Source: Corallococcus sp. EGB
GTDB lineage: Bacteria; Myxococcota; Myxococcia; Myxococcales; Myxococcaceae
Length of the DNA: 64,000 bases
Assembly: GCF_019968905.1 (NCBI RefSeq)
Contig: NZ_CP079946.1
Location: 7,041,356 to 7,105,355 of the forward strand
Reading direction: 5' to 3'
Part shown: piece after piece, positions 63,775 through 64,000 of the stretch
Position numbering within the stretch: the stretch's first letter is position 1
How the letters are laid out: every line of letters begins with the position of its first letter
Notes under the pieces: model-generated
Told to the model about the DNA's origin: nothing
Seen by the model: only the letters and a program-made list of their open reading frames with translations
Database searches by the model: none
Position numbers and translations under genes: made by a program

Positions 63775-64000
63775 GGGGGAGCAGCTCCTTCAGTCCGGGG
63801 ACGAGCGTGAGCAGGATGCTCTCCGCCTTCACCCGCGCCTCCGCCCGTGCCGGCATGCCGTCGTAGTAGTTGAAGGTCCGCCCCTCGCGGACGAACGTCC
63901 GCAGCGGCAGCCGCGCGCGCACGAGCACCAGCGCGCCCTCCAGGGGAATGGCATCCGCCAGCTCCGGGCCCAGGTAGCGCCGCGCTTCACCAGGCCCGAT
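63764..64000 (-). CDS. HlyD-family adaptor, 3' end only
   Basis: The last 78 codons of a gene that continues beyond the window read IGPGEARRYLGPELADAIP, then VREGRTFNYYDGMPARAEAR and ILLTLVPGLKELL before TGA at 63764. This is the C-terminal barrel and lipoyl segment typical of HlyD-like adaptors of C39 exporters (GMPARAEARV is the characteristic terminal motif). It overlaps the exporter start by 11 bases. Confidence 0.8.
   Translation of the reverse strand: MGPGEARRYLGPELADAIPLEGALVLVRARLPLRTFVREGRTFNYYDGMPARAEARVKAESILLTLVPGLKELLPHGG

Noticed and set aside
1..64000. CRISPR arrays, tRNA/rRNA genes, insertion sequences, phage genes
   Set aside because: No regularly spaced repeats, no tRNA-like cloverleafs, no transposase or integrase motifs were seen by reading; weak copies could still be missed.

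Overview
The window is uniformly GC-rich (about 70% by eye) and densely coded. It carries many lipoproteins, a C-terminal GCGC-plus-membrane-anchor tail of the MYXO-CTERM type, several two-component systems and large TPR, beta-propeller and VIT/vWA surface proteins. This points to a chromosomal segment of a Myxococcota bacterium, probably Cystobacterineae and perhaps Corallococcus-like; the genus is inference. No rRNA, tRNA, CRISPR array, transposase or phage gene was seen.

Layout. 0-7.2 kb: the 3' end of an unknown gene, two small lipoproteins, a secreted PQQ-type sugar dehydrogenase anchored by MYXO-CTERM, and an orphan duplicated FtsX/MacB permease. 7.2-16.6 kb: a frameshifted lipoprotein, an alpha/beta hydrolase with Ala at the nucleophile position plus a GNAT enzyme, a three-repeat lipoprotein, a dienelactone-hydrolase/MHS-transporter pair behind a strongly structured leader, an outer-membrane barrel, a hydroxylaminobenzene-mutase-like membrane protein and a TPR protein. 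16.8-19.9 kb: a tiny histone-like basic protein, then a MarR regulator with homogentisate dioxygenase and fumarylacetoacetase (tyrosine/homogentisate catabolism). 20-24 kb: a translationally coupled Hen1-Pnkp RNA-repair pair. 24-27.7 kb: a protealysin-like M4 protease with its emfourin-type inhibitor, and a beta-propeller lipoprotein. 27.9-31 kb: an HlyD/ATPase/permease drug-exporter operon. 31.2-34 kb: an NtrB/NtrC-like pair behind a good sigma-54 promoter match.

34-40 kb: two abutting gene remnants, a parallel beta-helix secreted protein and a 1217-residue VIT-vWA-TPR-DUF2135 lipoprotein. 40-45.8 kb: trans-aconitate methyltransferase, a MocR regulator divergent from a DUF2917 gene, and the methionine importer metNIQ with a structured leader. 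45.8-47.3 kb: a decay zone with an internally deleted VOC gene (its Shine-Dalgarno lies in a hairpin) and a multiply frameshifted reverse-strand gene. 47.4-56 kb: a proteinase-K-like secreted protease with an unusually AT-rich promoter, an AraC regulator divergent from a DMT exporter, a TPR-type protein divergent from a metallophosphoesterase, a half-size EamA protein and an OmpR/sensor pair. 56-64 kb: a GT39 transferase, a CpxP-like lipoprotein, an M28 peptidase, a truncated ferritin-like gene, micro-ORFs, and a C39-peptidase ABC exporter with the end of its membrane-fusion partner.

The best leads for undescribed biology are the coupled micro-ORFs behind the C39 exporter (61.2-61.5 kb), the twin hairpins before the hydrolase operon (10.7 kb), the structured element upstream of the first lipoprotein (537-593), the SD-sequestering hairpin at 45.8 kb and the 53-residue basic protein at 16.8 kb. 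Hen1-Pnkp, protealysin-emfourin and MocR-DUF2917 are recognised or likely known pairings worth noting in this lineage.
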